Counted from the first letter of the stretch, positions 1-6,257 are shown. The stretch is 7,095 nt of DNA from Flavobacteriaceae bacterium (GCA_947377425.1 CANCFZ010000126.1:1-7095); one strand, 5' to 3'. Made by a program: numbers and translations. The notes: generated by a model not told the origin, from the sequence alone.

Positions 1-26
1 ATAAAAAATAAAATTTCAAAACAACC

Positions 27-56
27 TTAATTATCTAAAACAATTCAATAAATTTG
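27..56 (+). promoter_or_regulatory. Bacteroidota-type promoter of the P-loop NTPase gene
   Basis: The 8-mer TAAATTTG at 49-56 is an exact match to the Bacteroidota -7 element TAnnTTTG. Nineteen bases upstream lies TTA (27-29) in the place of the usual TTG -33 element. Transcription would start at about 62-64. This matters for the gene start, because the TTG codon at 54 lies inside the -7 element and would not be transcribed. Confidence 0.5.
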
Positions 57-74
57 CGCCTTATTTCAAAAATT

Positions 75-608
75 TTGCAAAAAGAAATTGTAGTCATTAT
101 TGGTGGTCCTGGAACTGGAAAAACAACAATTATTGATGGTTTAATTACCAAAGGATATTGCTGTTATCCCGAGATTTCTCGTGAAGTAACTATGGAAGCC
201 AAAAAACAAGGAATCGAACAATTGTTTCTTGAAAATCCATTGCTTTTTAGTGAACTATTATTGGAAGGACGAAAAAAACAATTTCATAATGCTACCGCCG
301 AACCTCATAATGTAGTTTTTCTTGATAGAGGAATTCCAGATGTTTTAGCCTACATGCACTATATTGGCGACAGTTATCCCGCTTTTTTTGATCAGGCTTG
401 TCGTGAACACATTTATACCAAAATATTCATTCTTCCGCCTTGGGAAGAAATTTATATAAGCGATGACGAACGCTACGAAAACTTTGAACAAGCCAAATTA
501 ATTTACAATCATCTTACAGAAACCTACCAAAAATATGGCTACAACCTAATTGAAGTACCCAAAGGAACTGTAGACGAACGTATCCTTTTTATATTAAATC
601 AATTATAA
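75..608 (+). CDS. AAA-type P-loop NTPase, small kinase-like (AAA_28/NadR-like)
   Basis: This is a 177-residue single-domain nucleotide-binding protein. It shows a Walker A loop GGPGTGKT at residues 10-17 right after a hydrophobic beta strand (IVVII), a Walker B/DRx-like segment VVFLDRG at about 80-86, and a lid-like stretch PPWEEIY (121-127) followed by DERYE (131-135). That architecture is known from small kinase-like NTPases of the AAA_28 group, which includes the NadR ribosylnicotinamide kinase domain; the true substrate cannot be read from the sequence. It is probably cytoplasmic, with no signal peptide or membrane segment. The frame is open from a TTG at 54, but that codon lies inside an exact promoter -7 element. 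I therefore choose the next in-frame start, TTG at 75, which places the Walker A strand near the N-terminus as is usual for these proteins. A non-ATG start is somewhat unusual. The gene lies 54 bases before recQ in the same direction and may be co-transcribed with it. Confidence 0.8.
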   Translation: MQKEIVVIIGGPGTGKTTIIDGLITKGYCCYPEISREVTMEAKKQGIEQLFLENPLLFSELLLEGRKKQFHNATAEPHNVVFLDRGIPDVLAYMHYIGDSYPAFFDQACREHIYTKIFILPPWEEIYISDDERYENFEQAKLIYNHLTETYQKYGYNLIEVPKGTVDERILFILNQL

Positions 609-622
609 TTTCTTGTTTTTAG

Positions 623-630
623 TACTTTTA
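623..630 (+). promoter_or_regulatory. Possible weak promoter -7 element before recQ
   Basis: TACTTTTA matches TAnnTTTG in all but the last base and is the same 8-mer as the one before yqgE. No TTG or TTA lies 19 bases upstream, so recQ may instead rely on read-through from the NTPase gene. If used, transcription would start about 25 bases before the recQ ATG. Confidence 0.25.
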
Positions 631-662
631 CGGAATATTCCTAATTAGTAATTGATTTAAAA

Positions 663-2564
663 ATGTCTAAACCGTTAGAAATCCTTCAAAAATATTGGAA
701 TCACGATGCGTTTAGAACTCCGCAAGAAGACATCATTAATTCCGTTTTAGCTGGTAAAGATACTTTTGGATTAATGCCAACAGGTGGCGGAAAATCTATT
801 ACATTTCAAGTTCCAGCACTGATGATGGAAGGGATTTGTTTGGTCATTTCACCATTGGTAGCTTTGATGAAAGACCAAGTTCAAAATTTGCAAAACAAAG
901 GAATCAAAGCCATCGCATTAACTGGAGGAATTGCTTCTAATGAAATCATTGATTTGCTAGACAATTGTGAATTTGGAAACTACAAATTTCTTTACTTATC
1001 TCCAGAACGATTACAAAACGACTGGATTTTAGAACGTATAAAAAACCTTCCTATAAATTTAATTGCTATTGACGAAGCACATTGTGTATCGCAATGGGGA
1101 CACGATTTTAGACCTGCCTATTTAAAGATATCCAAACTTAAAGAATACTTTCCGAAAGTGGCTTTTTTGGCATTGACCGCATCGGCAACTAAAAGAGTTC
1201 AAGATGATATAATTTTGCAATTGCAATTTGACAAACCTGCAATTTTCACAAAATCATTTGCTAGAGAAAATTTAGCGTACATGGTTTTTAATGTAGAAGA
1301 CAAACTGCATTTGATGGAGCAAATTTTGAAGAAAAATCCGCAACCATCGATTATATATGTTACCAATAGAAAATCGTGTTCAGAAACTGTCAAACAATTA
1401 GAAGCATTAGGATTTTCGGCTACTTATTATCACGGTGGTTTGTCTCCAAAAGACAAAGAAAACCACATGAAATTATGGATGAATGAGAAAGTTCAAACTA
1501 TGGTTGCAACCAATGCTTTCGGAATGGGAATTGATAAAGCGAATGTAAAAACAGTAATTCATTTACACATTCCTCCCAATCTTGAAAACTATTATCAAGA
1601 AGCTGGACGTGCAGGTAGAAATGGTGAAAAAGCATTTGCAGTTTTGTTAACCAATCCTTCCGATGTGATTCATGTTGAGGCGCAGTTCATGAGTATATTA
1701 TCTGACAAAGTGTTTTTGAATTTGATATTTGTAAAACTCTGCAATTATTTTCAAATTGCTTATGGCGAAGGAATTGATGAAAAATTTAGTTTTAACATCA
1801 ATCATTTTTGTACCAAATACAGCTTTCCTGTTTTAAAAGTTTATAACGCTTTACAATTTCTTGACGGACAAGGAATCATAAGTTTATCGCAAGAATTCAC
1901 AGAGAAAATTACGTTGCAATTTATAATTCCATCTAAAGAAGTTATTCGTTACATGAGTTTGAACACACAAGATGAAGAGGTGATTTTAACTATTCTACGA
2001 ACAAATCCTGGAGTTTATGAATCACAAACGGTAATGAATATTTCTTTTATCGCAAAAAAATCCAATTGTGATGAAAGCAAAGTTTTAGCCATTCTTCACA
2101 AATTAAACGAAAAACAAGTCATTGAATTTCATGCTAAAAATAATGATGCTACGTTAACATTCAATGAAGTTCGCGAAGATGAACGAACGATTAGTAGAGT
2201 AGTAAAATATCTGGAAGCACAAAACCAATTAAAGACAGAACAACTAAAATCGGTTCTGCACTATATTAAGGAAGACAAAACGTGCAAAAACAAATTACTT
2301 TTAGGCTATTTTGGCGAAATTGTAAAAGAAGATTGCGGTGTTTGTTCGTATTGTATTGCAAAAAAGAAAAACAAAACTGATACTTCAACACTATCCGAAA
2401 AAATAATTGAACTATTAAAAAGTAAAGAAATGAATTCGAGAGATATTCAAAAGTTGACTAAATATCCAAAAGACGATGTTATCTTTGCACTTCAAAATTT
2501 ATTAGAAAACGATGCTATCATCGTACAATCAAATAATAATTACGCAATAAAGATACTGAAATAA
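663..2564 (+). CDS. recQ: RecQ-family ATP-dependent 3'-5' DNA helicase, variant domain order
   Basis: RecQ helicases unwind DNA during recombination, repair and rescue of stalled forks. The 633-residue protein has the complete helicase core: motif 0 FRTPQ (17-21), Walker A MPTGGGKS (38-45), DEAH (137-140) followed by the RecQ-specific aromatic loop CVSQWGHDFRP (141-151), motif III LTASAT (171-176), motif V ATNAFGMGIDK (282-292) and motif VI QEAGRAGRNG (312-321, arginine fingers). The four zinc-ligand cysteines are present at 541, 558, 561 and 564, with the E. coli spacing C-x16-C-x2-C-x2-C and the preceding LLGYFGE helix. They come only after about 200 residues (340-540) that probably contain a winged-helix-like domain. 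In E. coli RecQ the cysteines (380-403) directly follow the core. The tail (575-633) looks like another small helical or winged-helix unit, and no HRDC domain is evident. The ATG at 663 puts motif 0 at the usual distance. fmt starts 12 bases after the stop, so the two form an operon. Confidence 0.95.
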   Translation: MSKPLEILQKYWNHDAFRTPQEDIINSVLAGKDTFGLMPTGGGKSITFQVPALMMEGICLVISPLVALMKDQVQNLQNKGIKAIALTGGIASNEIIDLLDNCEFGNYKFLYLSPERLQNDWILERIKNLPINLIAIDEAHCVSQWGHDFRPAYLKISKLKEYFPKVAFLALTASATKRVQDDIILQLQFDKPAIFTKSFARENLAYMVFNVEDKLHLMEQILKKNPQPSIIYVTNRKSCSETVKQLEALGFSATYYHGGLSPKDKENHMKLWMNEKVQTMVATNAFGMGIDKANVKTVIHLHIPPNLENYYQEAGRAGRNGEKAFAVLLTNPSDVIHVEAQFMSILSDKVFLNLIFVKLCNYFQIAYGEGIDEKFSFNINHFCTKYSFPVLKVYNALQFLDGQGIISLSQEFTEKITLQFIIPSKEVIRYMSLNTQDEEVILTILRTNPGVYESQTVMNISFIAKKSNCDESKVLAILHKLNEKQVIEFHAKNNDATLTFNEVREDERTISRVVKYLEAQNQLKTEQLKSVLHYIKEDKTCKNKLLLGYFGEIVKEDCGVCSYCIAKKKNKTDTSTLSEKIIELLKSKEMNSRDIQKLTKYPKDDVIFALQNLLENDAIIVQSNNNYAIKILK

Positions 2565-2576
2565 ATTCAGCATAAA

Positions 2577-3524
2577 ATGGAAAAATTAAGAATCGTATTC
2601 ATGGGAACTCCAGAATTTGCTGTTGGCATTTTGGACACAATAATCAAAAATAACTACGAAATTGTTGGCGTAATAACTGCAGCTGATAAACCAGCTGGTC
2701 GTGGACAAAAACTAAAATTTTCTGCAGTAAAAGAATATGCTTTAGAAAACAATTTGAATTTATTACAACCAACTAATCTAAAAGACGAAAGTTTTTTGGC
2801 AGAACTAAAAAAATTAGATGCTAATCTGCAAGTTGTAGTTGCTTTTAGAATGTTACCTGAAGTAGTTTGGAAAATGCCAAAACTTGGAACATTCAATCTT
2901 CATGCCTCACTCCTTCCTGATTATCGTGGTGCAGCACCAATAAATTGGGCTATTATTAATGGAGAAACAAAAACTGGAGTTACAACCTTTTTTATTGATG
3001 ACAAGATTGATACCGGAGCCATGATTTTAAGTAAAGAAACTGCTATTTCCTCAACTGAAAGTGCCGGAGAATTGCACGACCGATTGATGTTAATAGGAAG
3101 TGAAGCGGTAGTTGAAACTTTATCTTTAATTGAAAGCGGTAATACCACAACAACAATTCAAACGGAATCATCAGATATCAAAACCGCTTACAAATTAAAT
3201 AAAGAGAATTGTAAGATAGAATTTTCAAAATCTAGTGTAGAAATTTATAATTTAATTAGAGGTTTATCACCTTATCCGAATGCTTGGTGTTGTATAAAAG
3301 ATGGAACTGAGGAGTGGAATGTAAAAATTTATGAAGCAAAATTAGTTGCAGAAACTCACAACCTTGAAATTGGAAGCATCATTACTACTAAAAAAGAAAT
3401 GAAAATTGTAGTAAAAGATGGTTTTTTAGAAATTATTAGTTTACAATTTCCAGGAAAAAAAGCGATGAAAGCTTCTGAATTATTAAACGGAATGACCTTT
3501 TCAGAGAAATCAAAAGCCTTGTAA
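2577..3524 (+). CDS. fmt: Methionyl-tRNA formyltransferase
   Basis: Fmt transfers a formyl group from 10-formyl-tetrahydrofolate to Met-tRNA(fMet), which makes the initiator for bacterial translation; it acts in the cytoplasm. The 315-residue protein has the usual family length and two domains. The N-terminal formyltransferase domain (about 1-205) opens with LRIVFMGTPEFA. It carries the tRNA-contacting loop ADKPAGRGQKLKFSAVK (36-52), catalytic N107 and H109 in FNLHASLLPDYRGAAP, and D145 in KIDTGAMI. These match N108, H110 and D146 of the E. coli enzyme. The C-terminal OB-like domain (about 206-315) begins AYKLNKENCKI and contains NLIRGLSPYPNAW (225-237). The ATG is 12 bases after the recQ stop, so fmt is read from the recQ transcript. 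No def (peptide deformylase) gene, a frequent fmt neighbour in other phyla, is present here. No clear terminator follows in the 150 bases before the HU promoter. Confidence 0.97.
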   Translation: MEKLRIVFMGTPEFAVGILDTIIKNNYEIVGVITAADKPAGRGQKLKFSAVKEYALENNLNLLQPTNLKDESFLAELKKLDANLQVVVAFRMLPEVVWKMPKLGTFNLHASLLPDYRGAAPINWAIINGETKTGVTTFFIDDKIDTGAMILSKETAISSTESAGELHDRLMLIGSEAVVETLSLIESGNTTTTIQTESSDIKTAYKLNKENCKIEFSKSSVEIYNLIRGLSPYPNAWCCIKDGTEEWNVKIYEAKLVAETHNLEIGSIITTKKEMKIVVKDGFLEIISLQFPGKKAMKASELLNGMTFSEKSKAL

Positions 3525-3630
3525 GCCATTGAAATCATTGAAAAAAACAAGAAAATACAAGCTAAATTGACATTTTTATTAACAAACAACCCGAGTTATC
3601 AACAAAATTGGCAAAAATAACATCAATCAC

Positions 3631-3660
3631 TTGTGTAGTCTGTAATTTCTACTAAATTTG
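3631..3660 (+). promoter_or_regulatory. Strong promoter of the HU gene
   Basis: TTG (3631-3633) and TAAATTTG (3653-3660) are separated by exactly 19 bases and both match the Bacteroidota -33/-7 consensus. Transcription should begin near 3666-3669. That leaves a leader of about 40 bases, very A/T-rich, before the ATG at 3706, as expected for a highly expressed flavobacterial gene without a Shine-Dalgarno sequence. Confidence 0.75.
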
Positions 3661-3705
3661 TTTTGATTAACAAAAATGTTTAACCAACAATTAATAACTA
3701 TTATT

Positions 3706-3978
3706 ATGAACAAATCAGAATTAATCGATGCTATTGCTGCAGACGCAGGAATTACAAAAGCAGCTGCTAAATTAGCTTTAGAATCATTTTTAGGAAACGT
3801 AGGATCAACTTTGAAAAAAGGTGGAAGAGTTTCTTTAGTAGGTTTCGGATCATGGTCAGTATCTAACAGAGCTGCAAGAGACGGAAGAAATCCTCAAACT
3901 GGAAAAACTATCAAAATCGCTGCTAAAAATGTAGTAAAATTTAAAGCTGGAGCAGAATTAGAAGGTTCTGTAAACTAA
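3706..3978 (+). CDS. hup: HU-family histone-like DNA-binding protein
   Basis: HU is a small abundant dimeric protein that bends and compacts DNA. The 90-residue product has the classic layout: N-terminal helices starting MNKSELIDAIA, then the beta-arm platform with RVSLVGFGSW (41-50), and the DNA-grasping arm with R55 and GRNPQTG (60-66), where P63 is the proline that wedges between base pairs. The arm continues into KTIKIAAKNVVKFKAGAEL. An in-frame ATG at 3676 would add ten residues. It lies only about 10 bases from the predicted transcription start, and HU proteins normally begin MNKxEL, so I take the ATG at 3706. Codon use is biased towards a narrow set (AAA, GCT, GGA, TTA), which fits high expression. 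The gene is monocistronic, with its own promoter and a strong terminator. Confidence 0.95.
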   Translation: MNKSELIDAIAADAGITKAAAKLALESFLGNVGSTLKKGGRVSLVGFGSWSVSNRAARDGRNPQTGKTIKIAAKNVVKFKAGAELEGSVN

Positions 3979-4001
3979 TCTAGTTTATTTTTGATATAGA
4001 G

Positions 4002-4032
4002 AAACCATTCGTTTAGCGAGTGGTTTTTTTTT
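4002..4032 (+). terminator. Rho-independent terminator after HU
   Basis: A ten-base stem (AAACCATTCG at 4002-4011 against CGAGTGGTTT at 4017-4026, with one T-G wobble) closes a five-base loop and runs into nine T residues ending at 4032. It begins 23 bases after the HU stop codon. Confidence 0.9.
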
Positions 4033-4042
4033 GCTTTAAAAT

Positions 4043-4072
4043 TTGGTTTTATAACTTTTATTCGTACTTTTA
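4043..4072 (+). promoter_or_regulatory. Promoter of yqgE
   Basis: TTG (4043-4045) is followed after 19 bases by TACTTTTA (4065-4072), which has one mismatch to TAnnTTTG. Transcription would start about 10-14 bases before the ATG at 4091. The location just after the HU terminator supports it. Confidence 0.5.
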
Positions 4073-4090
4073 ATTAAAATTGTATTTAAA

Positions 4091-4651
4091 ATGACAACCG
4101 AAAAACTTGAAAAAGGGCAACTTCTTATAGCTGAGCCATCTATTATAGGTGACTTATCATTTAACAGGTCTGTTATTTTATTAGCGGATCACAATCATGA
4201 AGGTTCGGTAGGATTCATTTTAAACAAACCACTCGATTATACAATTAGTGATTTAATACCTGAAATTGAAGCCTCTTTTAAAATTTATAATGGAGGTCCT
4301 GTTGAACAAGATAACTTATACTTTATTCACACAATTCCAGAATTAATAACTGGTAGTATTGAGATTTCAAATGGAATTTTTTGGGGAGGAGATTTTGAGT
4401 TAACTAGAAGCTTAATAAATGAAGGAAAAATTAATAAGGAAAATATTCGATTTTTCTTGGGATACACAGGATGGAGCGCTAATCAATTGGAAGGAGAATT
4501 AAAAGAAAACTCTTGGATAATGTCTAAAAACATTTATAAATCTACCATTTTAAGTAAATCATCTTCTCAATTTTGGAAAGAAAAAATAATCGAATTGGGT
4601 GGTGACTATCTAATTTGGTCTAATGCTCCAGAAAATCCTATTTTAAATTAA
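4091..4651 (+). CDS. yqgE: YqgE/AlgH family protein (UPF0301)
   Basis: This conserved single-domain bacterial protein has no established biochemical activity; the name AlgH comes from an alginate-related phenotype in Pseudomonas. The 186-residue length is typical. Family signatures are visible in order: LLIAEPSIIGDLSFNRSVIL (11-30), DHNHEGSVGFILNKP (33-47), YNGGPVEQDNLYFIHT (66-81), and GYTGWSANQLEGEL (124-137) followed by W142. The C-terminus NAPENPILN is of a form I associate with Bacteroidota members. There is no signal peptide or membrane segment, so it should be cytoplasmic. Its last nine bases overlap the end of the minus-strand aminotransferase gene. Nothing in the neighbourhood suggests a link to alginate; the assignment is to the family only. 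Confidence 0.93.
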   Translation: MTTEKLEKGQLLIAEPSIIGDLSFNRSVILLADHNHEGSVGFILNKPLDYTISDLIPEIEASFKIYNGGPVEQDNLYFIHTIPELITGSIEISNGIFWGGDFELTRSLINEGKINKENIRFFLGYTGWSANQLEGELKENSWIMSKNIYKSTILSKSSSQFWKEKIIELGGDYLIWSNAPENPILN

Positions 4652-5473
4652 GGTATTTAATCTATCTACCAATTCTTCCAATAAATCTGTTTTATACTCT
4701 TTTTTACGATATTTTGTTATGGGTTGAATTCCAATAATAACATTAGTAATAAATAATTCATTCGCTTTTTGTAAATCAAATGGAGAAATTATTCCTTCAA
4801 TTACTTCAATATTTTCTATTTTTTTTGCTAATTGTAGAATTTGTTTTCTCATAATTCCGTTAAGACAACCCTCGTCAATTGAAGGAGTTATCAATTTATT
4901 TCCCAATAACATAAACAGATTTCCGTTTAATGCTTCAACAACATTTTTCTCGTTATTTAATAAAAGACAATTTTGCAAATCATTTTCATCTGCAAAAATA
5001 CTACCCGTTACATTAATCATTTTGTTGGTAGTTTTTATTGTGGAAAGCAACTGTTTCATAATGAAGAAATCTTTATACAAATCAACTTCATAATTGGCAT
5101 CAGAAAAAGAATATTGAGTAGTATTTAAAGGAGAAGTTTGAATTAAAAAAGAAACTGTTCTAGTTTGCGGAAGGTAAAATCCACCATCATTTCTAAAAAC
5201 TGTAAAGCGAACTCTTGCTGAATCATTGCAATTATTAGCATTAACTGTATTTAAAACCTGTTCTTCAATGTATTCTAGAGTAAAATTATTTGGAATTTGC
5301 ATTCTCACAATTCTCATAGAAGCCATTAATCTAAAGTAATGATCTTCAAGAAAAAGGATTTTATTGTTTACTATTTTTAAAGTTTCAAATACGCCATCTC
5401 CATATAGAAAGCCACGATTGGAATTGGATAAATTTGTATCAGAAGAAAGGATTTCGCCGTTGTAATTAATCAT
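4643..5473 (-). CDS. Fold-type IV PLP enzyme (aminotransferase class IV / aminodeoxychorismate lyase-like)
   Basis: This 276-residue protein belongs to the PLP-dependent family that includes branched-chain aminotransferase, D-amino acid aminotransferase and 4-amino-4-deoxychorismate lyase (PabC, folate pathway). Visible family features are GFLYGDGVFETLK (21-33), an arginine in the helix after it (HYFRLMASM, R48), the probable PLP-binding lysine K147 in STIKTTNK, and VVEALNGNLF (178-187) with the PLP-contacting glutamate E180. The phosphate-binding region GCLNGIMRKQIL (202-213) and FITNVIIGIQPI (241-252) follow. Length and the TN-x5-I-P end fit the lyase/D-amino acid branch better than the longer BCATs, but I cannot assign the substrate; no pabA, pabB or other folate gene is adjacent. 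The ATG at 5473 directly abuts the T-run of the terminator of the upstream gene. The 3' end overlaps yqgE by 9 bases. Confidence 0.88.
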   Translation of the reverse strand: MINYNGEILSSDTNLSNSNRGFLYGDGVFETLKIVNNKILFLEDHYFRLMASMRIVRMQIPNNFTLEYIEEQVLNTVNANNCNDSARVRFTVFRNDGGFYLPQTRTVSFLIQTSPLNTTQYSFSDANYEVDLYKDFFIMKQLLSTIKTTNKMINVTGSIFADENDLQNCLLLNNEKNVVEALNGNLFMLLGNKLITPSIDEGCLNGIMRKQILQLAKKIENIEVIEGIISPFDLQKANELFITNVIIGIQPITKYRKKEYKTDLLEELVDRLNTLI

Positions 5474-5509
5474 AAAAAAGTCCCGATTTATATTGGAATA
5501 AATCGGGAC
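5474..5509 (-). terminator. Rho-independent terminator of the START-like gene, abutting the next start codon
   Basis: A perfect 12-base inverted repeat (arms 5480-5491 and 5498-5509, GTCCCGATTTAT and its complement) encloses a six-base loop. On the minus strand it is followed by six T residues (5479-5474) and then at once by the ATG of the aminotransferase (5473). On the plus strand no T-run follows, so it acts leftwards. It lies 25 bases after the stop codon of the START-like gene. Confidence 0.85.
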
Positions 5510-5538
5510 AAATATAACTTTTAAAAATGATTTTTTAA
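5509..5538 (-). promoter_or_regulatory. Probable promoter of the PLP enzyme, overlapping the terminator
   Basis: On the minus strand TATATTTG (5516-5509) is an exact -7 match, with TTA (5538-5536) nineteen bases upstream in the -33 position; this TTA overlaps the stop codon of the START-like gene. Transcription would start near 5504-5501, inside the first arm of the terminator hairpin. Confidence 0.45.
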
Positions 5539-5927
5539 ACAGAACCTATTACATGTTTTAAATCGGCAACTTGATTTTCCCACAGTTGTTTTGATTCATC
5601 AACCTCATCTTCTTCGGCAAAATCTATAACCATTAATGATACATCTTTAGTTATTTCATCTTCAAGAATTCTCAATTCAAAATAATATTCGGTGTCTTTA
5701 CTATCTTCATCAATCCATTTGAATTTTACTTTTTCACCTGATTTTTTAGATGCCAAACGAGCATTTTCTTCACTATCATTCCATACAAAAGTAAAAAACT
5801 CACCACGAGAATTCACATTATCGGCGAACCATTCTTGTAATCCTGAAGGAGTTGAAATATATTGATATAATAATTGAGGTGATGAATTTATAGGAAACTC
5901 AATTTCGTAACGTATTTTTGGAGCCAT
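5535..5927 (-). CDS. START-like (SRPBCC superfamily) domain protein
   Basis: This 130-residue acidic protein reads as one START-like/SRPBCC helix-grip domain, a fold that usually encloses a hydrophobic ligand; no ligand or reaction is known to me for this group. Visible features are an opening strand KIRYEIEFPINSSPQLLYQYIS (4-25), TPSGLQEWFADNV (27-39), which is the typical SRPBCC 'L..WF.' segment, and then beta strands GEFFTFVWN, EKVKFKWID and EYYFELRI. The protein ends in a long helix ESKQLWENQVADLKHVIG (111-128), as expected for the fold. There is an acidic patch DFAEEDEVDE (102-111). The frame extends to a TTG at 5933, but I choose the ATG at 5927, which gives MAPKIRYE. It has no signal peptide. 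It has its own terminator and is transcribed divergently from tRNA-Met. Confidence 0.85.
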   Translation of the reverse strand: MAPKIRYEIEFPINSSPQLLYQYISTPSGLQEWFADNVNSRGEFFTFVWNDSEENARLASKKSGEKVKFKWIDEDSKDTEYYFELRILEDEITKDVSLMVIDFAEEDEVDESKQLWENQVADLKHVIGSV

Positions 5928-5941
5928 ATTCAAATTTTTGC

Positions 5942-5949
5942 GAAATATA
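5942..5949 (-). promoter_or_regulatory. Possible -7 element of the START-like gene
   Basis: On the minus strand TATATTTC (5949-5942) differs from TAnnTTTG only in the last base and lies 14 bases before the chosen ATG. No TTG is found at the expected -33 distance, so support is weak. Confidence 0.3.
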
Positions 5950-6002
5950 TAATTTTTAATTTAAAAAAAGCCTCTAATAAAAAAAATATTTTTTTTCATT
6001 TT

Positions 6003-6037
6003 TATATTTGTACAATGTTATATTAGTCTTATATTTG
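6003..6037 (+). promoter_or_regulatory. tRNA-Met promoter with duplicated TATATTTG
   Basis: TTTG (6007-6010) and TATATTTG (6030-6037), 19 bases apart, match the -33/-7 consensus exactly. The upstream TTTG is itself the end of another full TATATTTG (6003-6010), so the same 8-mer occurs twice, 27 bases apart. The predicted start near 6043 gives a leader of about 24 bases before the mature tRNA. An 18-base A8-TA-T8 palindrome (5979-5996) lies just upstream, in the place of an UP element. Confidence 0.7.
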
Positions 6038-6066
6038 CACCCGCATTCAAGGATGTACCTACAAAT

Positions 6067-6140
6067 GGCGAGGTAGCTCAGTCGGTTAGAGCGCAGGATT
6101 CATAACCCTGAGGTCGGGAGTTCAAATCTCCCTCTCGCTA
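6067..6140 (+). tRNA. tRNA-Met (anticodon CAT), elongator type
   Basis: A full cloverleaf can be drawn: acceptor stem GGCGAGG/TCTCGCT (6067-6073 and 6133-6139), T8-A9, D stem GCTC/GAGC, anticodon stem CAGGA/CCCTG with loop TTCATAA (anticodon CAT at 6101-6103), variable loop AGGTC, T arm GGGAG-TTCAAAT-CTCCC, and discriminator A at 6140. The 3' CCA is not encoded and must be added by CCA transferase. The initiator hallmarks (C1 unpaired with A72, three G-C pairs at 29-31/39-41) are absent, and it does not resemble the tRNA-Ile2(CAT) anticodon arm, so elongator methionine is the best call. Oddities: both ends of the acceptor stem (1-72 and 7-66) are G-U wobbles, and pair 31-39 is A-C. Confidence 0.95.
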
Positions 6141-6151
6141 CAATGATAATC

Positions 6152-6189
6152 AAGGTTTTAGATATATTTCTAAAACCTTTTTTCTTTTT
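6152..6189 (+). terminator. Rho-independent terminator of tRNA-Met
   Basis: A perfect 11-base stem (AAGGTTTTAGA at 6152-6162 and its complement at 6169-6179) encloses a six-base loop and is followed by T-rich sequence (T6 ending at 6183, then CTTTTT). It begins 12 bases after the tRNA. Confidence 0.88.
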
Positions 6190-6218
6190 GTGTAAGGAAA
6201 CTTCGTCAGGAAAACATT

Positions 6219-6256
6219 AAAAAAACCTTAATTCAATAATTTGAAATTAAAGGTTT
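6219..6256 (-). terminator. Leftward terminator-like hairpin
   Basis: The arms AAACCTTAATT (6223-6233) and AATTAAAGGTTT (6245-6256) pair over 11 bases with a single bulged base. On the minus strand the hairpin runs into seven T residues (6225-6219). On the plus strand there is no T-run. It faces the tRNA terminator, so transcription from both sides would end between 6189 and 6219. No gene that it would serve is certain. Confidence 0.5.
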
Positions 6257-6257
6257 C

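Noticed and set aside
1199..1393. Minus-strand open frame inside recQ
   Set aside because: It lies wholly within the strongly supported recQ helicase core and shows no recognisable domain; it is a shadow frame.
2654..3148. Two minus-strand open frames inside fmt
   Set aside because: Both are antisense to the fmt formyltransferase domain, with no protein signatures; shadow frames.
3356..3589. Minus-strand frame across the fmt 3' end
   Set aside because: Mostly antisense to fmt, no own promoter, composition typical of a reversed coding frame.
3676..3705. Upstream in-frame ATG adding ten residues to HU
   Set aside because: It is about 10 bases from the predicted transcription start, and HU proteins begin at the MNKSEL position.
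5979..5996. A8-TA-T8 palindrome as a terminator
   Set aside because: An all-A/T stem without G-C pairs would be too weak, and it lies upstream of promoters on both sides rather than after a gene.
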